Shown here piece after piece: positions 43,719 to 57,180 of a stretch of 64,000 nt of DNA. The stretch spans positions 66,544,671-66,608,670 of the forward strand of contig CM037598.1 in NCBI GenBank assembly GCA_021018995.1, in the 5' to 3' direction. The stretch's first letter is position 1; each line of letters begins with the position of its first letter. The DNA is from Chloranthus sessilifolius. Lineage: Eukaryota > Streptophyta > Magnoliopsida > Chloranthales > Chloranthaceae. Below the pieces are notes generated by a model. The model saw nothing but the letters and a program-made list of their open reading frames with translations. It was not told where the DNA came from and did not search any database. The translations under genes were made by a program, and so were the position numbers.

Positions 43719-46700
43719 TCACGTTGTTGGAAACAAGGCCGGATATTGTTCTTTCACATCGGCCTCTCGTTCCCAAGTAGCCTCTTCTTTTGGATGATTG
43801 TTCCACCGAACAAGCACTAAGGGAATCACTTTAGTGCGCAGTACTTGCTCTTTTCGATCCAGAATCTCCACTGGTTCCTCTATCATGCTCATGTCCTCAC
43901 ACATCTCTATAGGTTGCTTTCCTAACACATGAGACGGATCATTCACGTACTTTCTGAGCATCGATATGTGGAAGACATTATGTACTCGATCAAATAGCGG
44001 TGGTAAACTAATGCGATATGCAACTTCACCTACTCTTCCCAAAATTTCAAATGGCCCAACATATCGTGGACATAACTTCCCTCTCTTGCCAAATCTCATT
44101 ACACCCTTCATAGGTGACACCTTCACAAACACATGCTCGCCCACCTTGTAATCAACACTAGTCCGCTTCACATCGGCGTAACTTTTCTGTCTACTCTGTG
44201 CTGTCTTCAACCTTTCTCTGATAATTCGGACAACGGTGGCGTTGTCTTCAAGCAGTTTCGGTCCTAATACAAATTTCTCACCTGTTTCCTCCCAATTCAG
44301 AGGTGACTTGCATCGTCGTCCATACTGAGCTTCATACGGTGCCATGCCAATGCTCGTTTAGCTATTGTTATATGCGAACTCGAGCATCGGTAGATACTCA
44401 TCCCAGTATCCTTGCATATCAAGCATGCACGCTCTGAGCATGTCTTCTATCACTTGATTCACCCGCTCTGTCTGCCCATCAGTTTGAGGATGGAAAGCTG
44501 AACTAAAGTCTAGTCGTGTTCCCATTCCTTCTTGAAATTTCTTCCAAAACTTGGACGTATATAGTGGATCACGATCCAAACGATCTTGCTTGGAATCCGT
44601 GTAATCTTACAATCTCCTTCATGTATAATTCTGCCGCTTCCGCGGTATATGTGGTATTATACGCAAAAGTGCTGATTTGATTTGGTCAATGGTCTCTGAC
44701 GACCCAAATGGCATTGTGTCTCTTGGCGACGGGGTAATCCAACAATGAAATCCATTGAGATCGATTCCACTTCCATTCGGTATTGGTAAAGGTTGCAATA
44801 GTCCCCAGATGTCTATGATCAACCTTCACTTGCTGACAAGTCAAACATCGTGACACATACTCGGCCACGTCTTGTTTCAGTCCTCTCCACCAGTAATTCT
44901 TTTTCAAATCTTGGTACATTTTGGTGCTACCAGGGTGGATAGCATAATTTGACTTATGGGCCTCATCAAGAATCGTTCGTCTTAGATCGGCATTGTCCGG
45001 GATGCATAGACGGTCTTTAAACAACAAAGAACCATCTTCTTTTTCTGAGAAGTCCGACCTGATGCCTTCATTCACGTCTTGATGAATCTTTGTTAATGTC
45101 GGATCCTTCATCTGTAGATCGTGGATATGCTCAAATATCAACGGCTTCTTGATATATTAGCCAAAAAGGATCCAGTGTCCTTTGACTCAATGTTCGCATC
45201 ATAGGTTGCCAGGTCTTCCAATAATTTCCATCGGTGCATACCCAAAATCAAAGAAGCTAATTGAGCTGAACCTTTTCGACTCAATGCATCGGCTACTACA
45301 TTCGCCTTGCCTGGATGGTATTGTATAGAGCAATCGTAGTCCTTGAGGAATTCCATCCATCTGCGCTGTCTCATATTGAGCTCATACAGTAATGCATATG
45401 GAGGCTCTTATGATCGGTGAAAATTTCAAATGTCTCACCATACAAGTAGTGTCTCCAAATTTTCAAGCATGAAAATGAGCTGCCGGTTCAAGTCATGAGT
45501 CGGGTAATTTTTCGTGTTCTTTCAAGCTGTCTAAGCTATCACCTTCTTGTGTTGGTTGAGCACACAACCAAGGCCATTGTATGACGTCATTTGTACCTGC
45601 TGCGTATCCTCCATCGCTGAAGGAATTGCCAACCTGAGCCAGTGAGTCTCGTTTTGAGTTCTTGAAAACTCTTCTCGCATGCCTCACTCCACTCGAACCT
45701 TGAATCTTTACGTGTCGACTTTGTGAGAGGTCCCGATATCTTTGAAAACCCCTCAGCAAGCGTCGATAATAGCACTGCTAAGCCCGAAAAACTTGGGACA
45801 TCTGTCCTTTGTCTTTGGTGCTCCCATTTGACTCTGCTTCTATCTTTCTTTGGATCTCTGGTGACACCAGGTTTTGAGACGACATGTCCCAAAGCTAACT
45901 TCTTCCAACCAAAACTCACTTCGAAGTTTGGCGTACAATTGGTGTTCACGTGGCGTTTGTAGAGCAATCCTCAAGTGTTCTTCGTGTTCGTCTTGGATTT
46001 GGAGTATATTAGTATATCATCAACGAACACTACCACGCAGGAGTCCAAGTGTGGTTTAAACACTCGGTTCATCAGATCCATAAATGACGCTGGAGCATTC
46101 GTTAATCCAAACGGCATCACAAGGAATTCATAGTGTCCATACCGTGTCCGGAAAGCTGTCTTCTGTATGTCCTCTGCCTTGACTCGCAACTGATGATACC
46201 CAGATCTTAGGTCGATCTTGGAAAAATACCTTGCTCCTTGCAGTTGGTCGAATAGATCGTCAATTCTAGGCAAAGGGTAGCGGTTCTTCACAGTGAGTTT
46301 GTTCAATTGTCGATAGTCAATGCATAGTCGCATTGACCCATCTTTCTTCTTGACAAATAAGACCGGTGCTCCCCATGGAGACACGCTCGGTCTAACAAAC
46401 CCCTTGTCCATTAGTTCTTGTAGTTGTTCCTTCAACTCCTTTAACTCAGCGGGAGCCATTCTATAAGGTGCTTTTGAAATAGGCTCCGTTCAAGTCAATG
46501 GCGAATTCTACTTCTCTTTGGAGGTAATCCAATTCTTCCGAAACACGTCGTGAAGTCTCGCTAATTGCTATCTCGAAATGACGTTCTTTTCCTCCTTGTC
46601 CTTTAAGAAAGCTAAGTATCCACTGCATCCCTTTCGATCATTTTCGGCCCTTCTTTCTTTGAGATCGATTAGCATACGATGACGACCACACTCCTTGAAA

Positions 46701-46850
46701 CCGAAAAGATCTTCTTGTGTTGGGTCTGAAAATGACTACCTTGTTCTTGCAATCGATGGTCGCACAATGCTGCGCCAACCAGTCCATGCCAAGGATCACA
46801 TCAAACCCTTGCATGTCTAACAGTACCAACTTTGCTTCCAATTCATGCAC
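43719..46850 (-). pseudogene. Chromovirus pol, unit 1
   Basis: Domains in minus-strand order: protease tail (46638-46850, VILGMDWLAQHCATIDC), RT (45971-46459, with [25 protein letters not shown] and the catalytic [13 protein letters not shown]), RNase H (45138-45967, with [17 protein letters not shown] and ADALSRKG), and integrase (44358-45141, with an HHCC zinc finger ending [11 protein letters not shown] and the DDE-type block [15 protein letters not shown]). A C-terminal module follows (43719-44345, with VGPFEILGRVGEVAYRISLP and a chromodomain-like VLVRWNNHPKEEATWE). These features point to the Tekay/Del branch of chromoviruses. It is broken in several places. Confidence 0.85.
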
Positions 46851-47147
46851 TTCTAAGTCTTGAACTGCTACGATGATGGATTTGCAAGCTAACTCTGTGT
46901 CTACTAACTCTCCAAATGAATAGACACGATAGGACGAAATCCAACGTCTGGAACGATCTTCATCTTCTTAGCAAAAGCGTGGAGTGAAATGAGTGGGTAG
47001 ACCCGGTCTATCAACACTCGGCGTCATGTCTAAATACACTTCCCTTCTCATACATAGTTAAAGTACCTATAATATATATACACACATGCAGTAAATTTAC
47101 ACATCAAAATGCACTCTCAGTTTATATTAAAAGAATCTACACTATTC

Positions 47148-48566
47148 CTAATGCATGCACCTTTTCCATCTAAGATTCTTTATGAAATGGAAATTTTTTT
47201 CTTTAATAAAATAAAATTTCTCACCTTGGATGACGTCGTGCACATTCCCTGCTTCCTGAGCAGTGACGGCATAGGCTCTCCCCCTAACAATCGGCTTCCT
47301 TGCTTGAATGGGTCGTGGTGCTGTAACTGAAGCCGTCTTGCCCTTGTCTGTCTCGGGGCAATCCTTGATCAAGTGGCCCACCTTGCCACATCGGAAACAA
47401 CCTCTAGCTCCGATTCTCTCATCCTGCGGCTTGCCACATCTGCACACTCTCGAGGTGCGGAAGATACGGTGACGAGAACCCCGTGACAAGAGCGCCGATG
47501 ACATGGCAGGCTCTAATAGCGAAAAGGTCTCCCCGACGCAAGTAATGGACACCTCTCAGGTGTTCTTGCCCGGCCTTCCAAAACCTCCCTCAAACTGTGG
47601 GTCTCGATCACTCACGAACTTCGGCTTTGTATTCACCGGTTCGTAGTTCCCCATCCTTCCGTGGTCAAGTCCTCTCTGTTGCTCTCTCTGTTTATATCTG
47701 TTTGTGTTCTCTTCTTCCACTACCAGTGCCTTGCTCATGACCTCTTCATAGGTCCGCAACTGGAATGGAGCTACTCCTCCCCTAACTTCAGGCTTCAAAC
47801 CTTGCTGAAACCTCTTGGACTTCATCATCAGATGCGTGGTCCGTGCAAAACCAAGTCGTAGAAACTCTACCCCATACTCTGTCATCCTCCCTTGTACTAG
47901 TCAGAGGAACCCGAATCTCAAAAGCTGGTTCCTCACTACTTCCGGAAAATATTGTTTGTTGAATTCCTCAACGAATTCCTCCCAAGTCCAAGGCAACTCT
48001 GGGGTCTCCTGAGCCCTTGTCCTTATCACGGACTTCCACCAAGGCCCAGCCTCCCCATCCAACATGTAAGCTGCCCATCTTACACTCTCGTCTTCCGTGC
48101 AAGTTAGCACGCTAAAGACTTTCTCCATCTCCATCAGCCAATTCTCAGCGGCCATTGTGTCTGCCTGCCCAGAAAATGAATGGGGTCTCATCCTTCTAAA
48201 CTCTGTAAAAGATGAGGGCACAGGCAACGCAGGTCCTACAGGCGGTGTAGGTGGCTGCTGTTCTCTTGACGCATGAGCTGCAAAGGATGCTGCTTGTTGT
48301 GCCATGGCAGCTGCCATAGTCTCCATAGTGTGCATCATCCTTTGTCGCTCCTCTCTATCTTCTTGTCTTTCTCTCAATCTTTCTTGCTCTCTTAGATCTT
48401 GATCCTGATGATCTCGATCCTCTTCCTCATGCTGTCTGCTACTACTGCCCCCTGGGGCCTCGTTACCTCCTAAAGGCACTCTATTGGTAGGAGAGATGAA
48501 ATCATCTCCACTACGCAAACTCCTTTGATGGCCTCCCCTTGGTCGGCCTCTCCCTCTAGCTGACAT
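47148..48566 (-). pseudogene. Chromovirus gag, unit 1
   Basis: The longest open stretch (47901-48566, 221 codons) begins MSARGRGRPRGG. It has a charged Q/E/R-rich segment and a proline stretch (QPPTPPVGPALPVP), then the gag core with ENWLMEMEKVFSVL and WTWEEFVEEFNKQYFPE. A second part (47556-47885) continues the core, and 47148-47552 includes the zinc knuckle CFRCGKVGHLIKDCP. Gag coats the RNA inside the virus-like particle. It starts about 85 bases after the primer site. It is broken. Confidence 0.85.
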
Positions 48567-48668
48567 TGCGGCTGCATTTGAAACTAAAGTTTCGTTAGCA
48601 GAAGCCCCTATGTTCTGACGAAAGAACCCTTGTCAGAATTGCTAAAGAAAATGCTTTGATACTAATCG

Positions 48669-51192
48669 TGATGCCCGGATTTGACTTAAACCGCGCATCA
48701 TCACGATCATCTTGACCGTACCCTCAACTATGCACCAAGCATAAAATAAATAAGAACAACTTGCGGAATTTAAATCTACATAAAAACACTTCTCAAAAGA
48801 CAGTTCTACCCTCATGCCTCTGCATGAAGGGAGAACCGATCCGAACCATCGATGATAACCATCATCATGGATGGTTCGCCCAAAAGAATACTCTGATATC
48901 CACATACACAAGGTTTAATCAAAAACCAGGCTTGACATACCAAGCCGTACAATCTCCAACTAAAACTCCTCAAAGTTGCACAGCAGAGTCCTCTAGAAGA
49001 AGTCCTCTGGAGGTGGCTCTAACTCCTCGCCGCAAGGTCCGACTCACGATCGGCGTCCACTGAAGCCTCGGCGTTGCTAGTATTTGAGGGTGAGCTACAT
49101 CCTAGCTCAATAGGGAACAAAACACGATTGAACATATAAAATATAACTCACATGTATTCTATGATATGCATGCATGTGTCTATGCATTTATTGATGAAAA
49201 GCAGTTAAAACACTTCAATTCGTAGATTACTCATGTCTTTTAGTTAATCATGAATGATCTTTGAGAAGGCCTAAAGCAAAACTTAAACTTCAACTTAAGT
49301 AATCCCCGAGCAATATAGCATCGAGCCCCATGAGATACCCTTCATCGTCATCTATATAGACAATTTAAATGTATTCCACAGGAATACTAATAGTACCAAG
49401 CCCCTTTCACAGGGATTGGTGGCGGGTTTCACATCTCATCAACACCCACAGGGGTGTGCTTACTCTGTCGGATAAGCCTCCGTCGCCTACGGATTAGCCG
49501 TGCGTATCGGTCACGGATATCCTGCCGCGTGGTCTGGTTATCCCGCCACGTCGTAACCTATCAAACCTCAAATAACAAAATATCGGTGCCTTACATATAG
49601 TTATTCACCGTGTAATTGTGCTATCTTATATCGTTAGGCCTCATCAAGCATGATTCAATCATGGATACGTCCACAGGATGTATCCATTCACTCATCACAC
49701 ACGATGCCTTTACTTCTTCACTTCATCATCCCACAGGGGATGGTCCTTAAGTTCTCTTATGAATGTCACACACACACTTTTCATAATCATTGAGTAGTAA
49801 AACATTTGAATTGAATTGATATCACTACATACATGCTCTTGTAAAATAAAGTACATGTTCGGTGTTCCCTACCTCAAGTCTTTTGATCAATGCATCAAGG
49901 TCCCATGGCTCCTTGTGCACTGTTCTCACGTACCACCTATGGTACCATATAACATGTGAAACACATCACAAAGGATGCCATAGAGAAGGTATAAGATCCC
50001 CAATCTTAAGTCAAACCAAAGTCAACATAGTTTACTGATTCGATTAATCGAACTCCAAAATCGATTAATCGAATGCGATTCGATTAATCGATTTCCAAAA
50101 TCGATTAATCGAAATCAATATCGATTAATCGAAGCAATTTGATTAATGAAATTCTCCTTTCATAAAGTCCATTCTCGATTGAGCAGTCAATTGTCATTCG
50201 ATTAATCGAATCCAATTTGATTAATCGAAATTCTTCTTTTATAAAGTAAATTTCTTTGTTGAGCGATTGAGTTTTCATTCGATTAATCGAATCCAATTTG
50301 ATTAATCGAAATCCTTCTTTAGCAGACCCTTATTTCGAATAGTCGATTTTCACAAGTTGATTAATCGATTCCAAATCGATTAATCGAAACCAAAATCGAT
50401 TAATCGAAATCCCATTTCGATTAGTCGATTTTTCCTTAAGTTATTTCCTCCAACCCCTGGGGTCCACTGGAGGTTCTCAGTCGATTAATCGATTCTCAAA
50501 TCGATTAATAAAATCAAATCGATTAATCGAAATCAAATTCGATTAATCGAAATCAGAATCTCGACTCTTCAACTTCTGGCCAATTTCGATTAATGAAACC
50601 CAATTTGATTAATCGAAATTGTCGATTCAAATCCTTTTGTTCTTCCCAATCTTTTCCATACTTTTCTTCTATCTTTCTAAGCCATTATCCTATGATTTAA
50701 CCCATTTTACTGTAACTTAACCCCTATAATCTATGCATCTTATTTACAAAAAATTTTACCTTGGATAGACCTCAAGTTGATTTCTATCAATAGTTGGAAG
50801 GCTAGGGTTTCTAGCTCTGGTTCTAACGGATCCCTTGCGTCGAATCCGGCCTCTTTAATGCTTGACTCCCTCTTCCAAACAGTTGCAATAACTCCTCTCT
50901 TACTCCTCTCTCTTTCTCTCTCTTCTTTACTTCTCTCAACCACCAAAACATGAAAGTTAGGGTTTTCAACCCTTTTTATCTTATCTCTTTTTCTCGGCGT
51001 GGAGCACATACACACTCATCAGTGTATGTAACTCTACAACTCCTCTATCTCTCCACTCTTCTACTTTGTTCACATCACATCCGCTCATCTCACTTAAGTT
51101 CATCAATGAACTATCTCATGGTCAAACCTAAGACCAATCAGGCACGGATCCCGAGGTCATAGTTCAATTTGATTATTTTCCGGGTTATTACA
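48669..51192 (-). mobile_element. Chromovirus LTR 2 (shared between units 1 and 2)
   Basis: The minus strand runs from TGTAATAACCCGG (51192) to GGGCATCA (48669). It is preceded by the polypurine tract of unit 2 (GGTGGGGGGGATG, about 51189-51203) and followed by the primer site of unit 1, so it is at once the 3' LTR of unit 2 and the 5' LTR of unit 1. It contains a palindrome array at 50040-50618 and a TATA-like box at about 49348-49358. Confidence 0.85.
50040..50618. repeat. Palindrome array in LTR 2
   Basis: About 20 sites at positions matching those of LTR 1 and LTR 3. Several are shortened or altered relative to the 12-mer, so this copy is the most eroded of the three. Confidence 0.93.
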
Positions 51193-51479
51193 TCCCCCCC
51201 ACCTTGGGAATTTTCGCCCTCGAAAATCGCCCAAAGGTGTGGTGTCACTCTCTCTCCACACACTTGGAGGTGAGGTGGTTCATTTGACTCATACGTATTT
51301 AAGTCCACACATTCACACAACACAAACATGGAAGTAAAATCTAACAAAATTGAACAATTTATTTATAAAAAGTTTAATTTGTATTAAGATTGAATATTTT
51401 GTTACAATGCCAATAAGTTGGCGACAATAAAAATACATAGGTATAAATCAAAATGCAAAATACATAGACTCAAGCAGTC

Positions 51480-52984
51480 TCCTCGGTGATCTGGTGGCCG
51501 GAGCAGCTGCTCCATCTGAGGTGGCGATTACGTGTTGGCAGTGTGTCTGGAGCTGGTCAAGGGCCAGGTGGCGGGTGGCCGGGTGAGCGGATGTGGATGT
51601 GGAGGAACGCGCGTGGTGGGATGGAAGACGGGTCCTCTATGGAAGGCGGTGCGTCCGGCCCATTCTTCTTCAGGGCCAGCATATCCATGTAGGTGTGGGG
51701 TAGATGAACTGGAGGGTGGAACATGAGGAAATCAATCCTCCTGCTCATCCTCTCGTATTCGCTTCCATTCTGCCAACACGCCCTCTATGGTAGGACCGGA
51801 TGGAGCGGGCCATGTAGGATGAGGTGGGTGTCGCGGGGCGTGAGTGTGGTGGTGTCGGCGTGGGTGGTGTGGAGGGAACCCTCTCCACAGATGGCTCTGC
51901 GGCAGGTGTGCCCCACCCTCAAGTGGGTCCGGCTGAGGTGGTGGGGTGGTGGCGGTGCTACTCTCCACTGCCTGCCTTTGGGGACCCTGAGCTGGTAGGG
52001 TCCGCTTCAAAGGTTGTAGCTGGGTCCATGAAGACTTTGTGAACGCGTCTTCACGCGATCCGTAGCCCTCACCTCGTGAGGTGAAATAGTGTAGGAGGGC
52101 TCGTCAGAGTAGCACTCCAACATGCTCGAGATGAGCCGAGCATACGGCATCTTCTCCTTGGGCCGCATGTTGCCCTTCATCAGCTTACTCTTGATGTACC
52201 GCATCCCCTCAAGGATGACCATGGTAGCATCAAACCATCGGCCACAGAAGGCCGCGTAAAGTGCATGTTGCACTTTATCCACGCGCTCCGTGTCGTGGCG
52301 CATCGGGTAAAGGCTGCATTTAATTAGGGAGTCCAGCATCGACATGTAGGGTGGAAGGTCGACCCTCTTGATGGAGGTCCCGGACCCCATCTTCCCGTTG
52401 GTCATGCGAGTCATGACCTCTTCAAAACGGGGTTCCTTTTCAAAGGGTGGGAATAGGGTAGTCTCGGGAGTAAAGTCGAGGTAGCATTCAAGCACCTCAT
52501 GTATGTGTCGACGAGTGATCGTATAGAGACGACCCTCGATCTTGGTTATAATACAATCGTCGCTAGGGCCATTGGTTAGCCCTTGGTAGAACAACCTCAC
52601 CAATCTAGGGTAATAGGAACCCCGGATTGGTTTGAGAAGGTTGCCGAGTCCGGCACTAGTTAGGTAGTTCTGAGCCCATTGGGTCTCGCCCGGTAAATCG
52701 GGATTTGTGAATAGGGTAGGGTCGATGGTGTATTCGACCTCAAAGGTCTTGGCAGCCCACCACTCGTTTGGTTGCTCCACGTTGGTGGGTGGTGGTGGCA
52801 TGGGGGTGGATTCGCGGGAAGACTCGCGCGTAGATGCGCTCGACGAACCGGAGGTGGTCTCCGATTCCGACGGTGATGGAGTCCTCACCGGCGATGGGGT
52901 AGGTGGTGGTGGTGCGGCGTTCTTACGCCTAACTTAGTTGGAGGTTGCCTTCTTGAAGACAAACGGTTTTGGGCGGCATTTTCA
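51480..52984 (-). pseudogene. Extra 3' ORF, unit 2 (best preserved: 293 codons open at 52007-52888)
   Basis: The open segment begins MRTPSPSESETTSGSSSAS, a serine-rich N-terminus. A globular domain follows with FEVEYTIDPTLFTNPDLPG, GLGNLLKPIRGSYYPRLVRL and IEGRLYTITRRHIHEVLECY, and then a helical part with SSMLECYSDEPSYTISPHEV. Further along come Pro/His-rich sequence and an EDVLARMEANNERMNRR-like coiled segment (seen most clearly in unit 3). The pattern 'Y..LVR.FY..L......I...I.G....I......L' resembles the plant transposon-protein domain (from memory PF20167). It is not a normal chromovirus gene. A short MPPK start lies upstream at about 52984. The role is unknown. Confidence 0.65.
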
Positions 52985-53190
52985 CTAAACTAGGGTTTAT
53001 CTACTTCAAATGAAAGAAAAAGTTTGATTCTAGGGTTTACCGTGGTTTTCAAAGATCCAAAAGTAGATCGATTGCGAATCGTCAAAAATCGAACCCTAGA
53101 CCGGTCGGATAGTTGGAGAAGAAGAAGGAGAAGTGAAACGCCCAAAGTCTCAAGCTCAAATGATTTGAATGGGGAATGAAATCCCCAAAC

Positions 53191-53201
53191 TTATATATAT
53201 A
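53191..53201 (-). promoter_or_regulatory. TATA box before the extra ORF, unit 2
   Basis: CTATATATATAA on the minus strand, about 215 bases before the upstream ATG and directly after the palindrome array, as in the other two units. Confidence 0.5.
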
Positions 53202-53207
53202 GTTTCC

Positions 53208-53850
53208 GATTAATCGAAATTCTATTTCGATTAATCGAAATTTAAAACTAGGTTAAGCCGCGTAAAATCGATTAATCGATTTCCCAAATCGATTAATCGA
53301 AAGTCAAATTCGATTAATCGAAAATATTTCGATTAATCGAAATCGTGTCTGTCTAAAATTTCAAATTTTTAAGCTCACTGGCGCTTGCCAGTCGATTAAT
53401 CGAAATTCATTTCGATTAATCGAAATTCCAAAATCGATTAATCGAATTTAGTTTCGATTAATCGAAATCGGGCTATAACTTCAACTTTTTCTAAACTTTC
53501 TTAAGTATTCGATTAATCGAAATCCATTTCGATTAATCGAAATTCCAAAATCGATTAATCGAACTTAGTTCGATTAATCGAAATTGTCCATTTGACTTTA
53601 ACATCTCTCAAGTCCTCTAAGTAACTCGATTAATCGAAAATCCAATTCGATTAATCGAATTACAAAATCGATTAATCGAAATTATAATTCGATCAATCGA
53701 AACTTCATTTTATGTATATTCTAACTCAAAATTTTTTTTTTTATTTCTTTTCATTGCCAGTCACTGGCACATGCCAGACGACTAATCGAACAAAATCGAT
53801 TAATCGAAATTCCAAATCGATTAAACGATTTGAAATTCGATTAATCGGTT
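53208..53850. repeat. Palindrome array, internal, unit 2
   Basis: About 22 copies of TCGATTAATCGA or close variants, colinear with 42928-43560, and better preserved than in unit 1. Confidence 0.95.
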
Positions 53851-53999
53851 TTATCCTATTTTATTTATTTATTTATTTTTTTTACAAAATTTCAATTTTT
53901 TCTTTCTTTTACTATTTTTGACAATTTATAATGATTGGATCAAAATTTCCATTGAATTTCAAGCATAGTGGAATTTCACAAACGTGTTGATTTTACATT

Positions 54000-56900
54000 G
54001 AATTCTCACGTTGTTGGAAACAAGGCCGGATATTGTTCTTTCACATCGCCTCTCGCTCCCAAGTAGCCTCTTCTTTTGGATGATTGTTCCAGAACAAGCA
54101 CTAAGGGAATCACTTTAGTCGCAGTACTTGCTCTTTTCGATCCAATCTCCATGGTTCCTCTATCATGCTCATGTCCTCACACATCTCTATAGGTTGCTTT
54201 CCTAACACATGAGACGGATCATTCACGATACTCTACGAGCATCGATATGTGGAAGACATTATGTACTCGATCAAATAGCGGTGGTAAACTAATGCGATAT
54301 GCAACTTCACCTACTCTTCCCAAAATTTCAAATGGCCCAACATATCGTGGACATAACTTCCTCTCTTGCCAAATCTCATTACACCTTCATAGGTGACACC
54401 TTCACAAACACATGCCCACCTTGTAATCAACACTAGTCCGCTTCATCGGCGCGTAACTTTTCATCTACTCTCTTTGTCTTCAACCTTTCTCTGATAATTC
54501 GGACAACGGTGGCGTTGTCTTCAAGCAGTTTCGGTCCTAATACAAATTTCTCACCTGTTTCCTCCCAATTCAGAGGTGACTTGCATCGTCGTCCATACAG
54601 AGCTTCATACGGTGCCATGCCAATGCTCGTTTGAAAACTGTTGTTATATGCGAACTCGAGCATCGGTAGATACTCATCCCAGTATCCTTGCATATCAAGC
54701 ATGCACGCTCTGAGCATGTCTTCTATCACTTGATTCACCCGCTCTGTCTGCCCATCAGTTTGAGGATGGAAAGCTGAACTAAAGTCTAGTCGTGTTCCCA
54801 TTCCTTCTTGAAATTTCTTCCAAAACTTGGACGTATATAGTGGATCACGATCTGAAACGATGCTGCTTGGAATCCCGTGTAATCTTACAATCTCCTTCAT
54901 GTATAAATCTGCCAGTCTTCCTGCAGTATATGTGGTATTATACGGCAAAAAGTGCGCTGATTTGGTCAATCGGTCTACGACGACCCAAATGGCATTGTGT
55001 CTCTTGGCAGTACGGGGTAATCCAACAATGAAATCCATTGAGATCGATTCCCACTTCCATTCTGGTATTGGTAAAGGTTGCAATAGTCCAGCAGGATGTC
55101 TATGATCAACCTTCACTTGCTGACAAGTCAAACATCGTGACACATACTCGGCCACGTCTTGTTTCAGTCCTCTCCACCAGTAATTCTTTTTCAAATCTTG
55201 GTACATTTTGGTGCTACCAGGGTGGATAGCATAATTTGACTTATGGGCCTCATCAAGAATCGTTCGTCTTAGATCGGCATTGTCCGGGATGCATAGACGG
55301 CCTTTAAACAACAAAGAACCATCTTCTTTTACTGAGAAGTCCGACCTGATGCCTTCATTCACGTCTTGATGAATCTTTGTTAATGTCGGATCCTTCATCT
55401 GTAGATCGTGGATATGCTCAAATATCACTGGCTTTACTGATATGTTAGCCAAAAAGGATCCAGTGTCCTTTGACTCAATGTTCGCATCATAGGTTGCCAG
55501 GTCTTCCAATAATTTCCATCGGTGCATACCCAAAATCAAAGAAGCTAATTGAGCTGAACCTTTTCGACTCAATGCATCGGCTACTACATTCGCCTTGCCA
55601 GGATGGTATTGTATAGAGCAATCGTAGTCCTTGAGGAATTCCATCCATCTGCGCTGTCTCATATTGAGCTCCTTCTGTGTGAACAGATACCGGAGGCTCT
55701 TATGATGCGTGAAACTTTCAAATGTCTCACCATACAAGTAGTGTCTCCAAATTTTCAAATAAGAAAATGATCACGCCAGCCCAAGTCATGAGTCGGGTAA
55801 TTTTTCTCGTGTTCTTTCAACTGTCTTGACCCGTAAGCTATCACCTTCTTGTGTTGGTTGAGCACACAACCAAGGCCATTGTATGACGCGTCGCTGTACA
55901 CTGCGTATCCTCCACTGCCTGAAGGAATTGCCAACACTGGAGCCGAAGTGAGTCTCGTTTTGAGTTCTTGAAAACTCTTCTCGCATGCCTCACTCCACTC
56001 AAACCTTGAATCTTTACGTGTCAGCTTTGTGAGAGGTCCCGATATCTTTGAAAACCCCTCAACGAAACGTCGATAATAGCCTGCTAAGCCCAGAAAACTT
56101 CGGACATCTGTCACTGTCTTTGGCTGCTCCCATTTAACTACTGCTTCTATCTTTGCTGGATCTACCGTGACACCGTGCTTCGAGACGACATGTCCCAAAA
56201 AGCTAACTTCTTCCAACCAAAACTCACACTTACTGAGTTTGGCGTACAATTGGTGTTCACGTAGCGTTTGTAGAGCAATCCTCAAGTGTTCTTCGTGCTC
56301 CGTCTTGGATTTGGAGTATATTAGTATATCATCAACGAACACTACCACGCAGGAGTCCAAGTGTGGTTTAAACACTCGGTTCATCAGATCCATAAATGAC
56401 GTTTGGAGCATTCGTTAATCCAAACGGCATCACAAGGAATTCATAGTGTCCATACCGTGTCCAGGAAAGTCTGTCTTCCAGACGTCTCCGCCTTGACTGT
56501 GAATCGATGATACCGGATCTCAGGTCGATCTTCGAAAAATACCTTGCCCCTTGCAGTTGGGCGAATAGGTGGTCAATTCTAGGCAAAGGGTATCGGTTCT
56601 TCACAGTAAGTTTGTTCAATTATCGATAGTCAATGCATAGTCGCATTGACCCATCTTTCTTCTTGACAAATAAGACCGGTGCTCCCCATGGAGACACGCT
56701 CGGTCTAACAAACCCCTTGTCCATTAGTTCTTGTAGTTGTTCCTTCAACTCCTTTAACTCAATGAGCCATTCTATAAGGTGCTTTTGAAATAGGCTCCGT
56801 TCCTGGTGCTAAGTCAATGGCGAATTCTACTTCTCTTTCTGGAGGTAATCCAGGCAATTCTTCCGAAACACGTCGAAGTCTGCAACAATTGCTATCTCGG

Positions 56901-57180
56901 AAATGACGTTCTTTTCCTCCTTGTCCTTTAAGAAAGCTAAGTATCCACTGCATCCCTTTCTGATCATTTTCTCGGCCCTTACTGCTGAGATCAGTGGCAC
57001 AGATGACGACCTCACTCCTTGAAACCGAAAAGATCTTCTTGTGTTGGGTCTGAAAATGACTACCTTGTTCTTGCAATCGATGCAATGTCAAGCCAACCAC
57101 CCATGCCAAGGATCACATCAAACCCTTGCATGTCTAAGTACCAACTTTGCTTCCAATTCATGCACTTCCAAGTCTTGAAC
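54000..57180 (-). pseudogene. Chromovirus pol, unit 2
   Basis: The segment 54433-55758 (441 codons) spans the end of RNase H and integrase: ADALSRKG, the HHCC finger ([25 protein letters not shown]), catalytic [22 protein letters not shown] and [14 protein letters not shown] and RNase H lie at 55755-56411 ([32 protein letters not shown]) and 56368-56619. Protease traces are at about 57000-57180, and the chromodomain-like end is at 54000-54430. Integrase would insert the DNA copy, with the chromodomain guiding it to chromatin. It is broken in several places. Confidence 0.87.

Larger units (their letters stand above)
40980..48668 (-). mobile_element. Internal region, chromovirus unit 1 (Tekay/Del-like Ty3)
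   Basis: Minus-strand order: primer site (48651-48668, reverse complement related to TGGTATCAAAGC), gag, CCHC, protease, RT, RNase H, integrase, chromodomain-like tail, palindrome array, TATA, extra ORF, and a polypurine tract near 40980-41000. The tract reads GGGGGGAGGATG after GGACCAAAATTCCC-type sequence. Unit length from LTR to LTR is 10,303 bp. The coding region is interrupted in roughly ten or more places. It is a young fossil. Confidence 0.85.

Noticed and set aside
51486-52042. Plus-strand ORFs rich in G, V, W and R opposite the extra ORF
   Set aside because: They mirror the Pro/His-rich minus-strand ORF in the GC-rich block. The minus-strand reading carries the recognisable domain and agrees with the pol strand.
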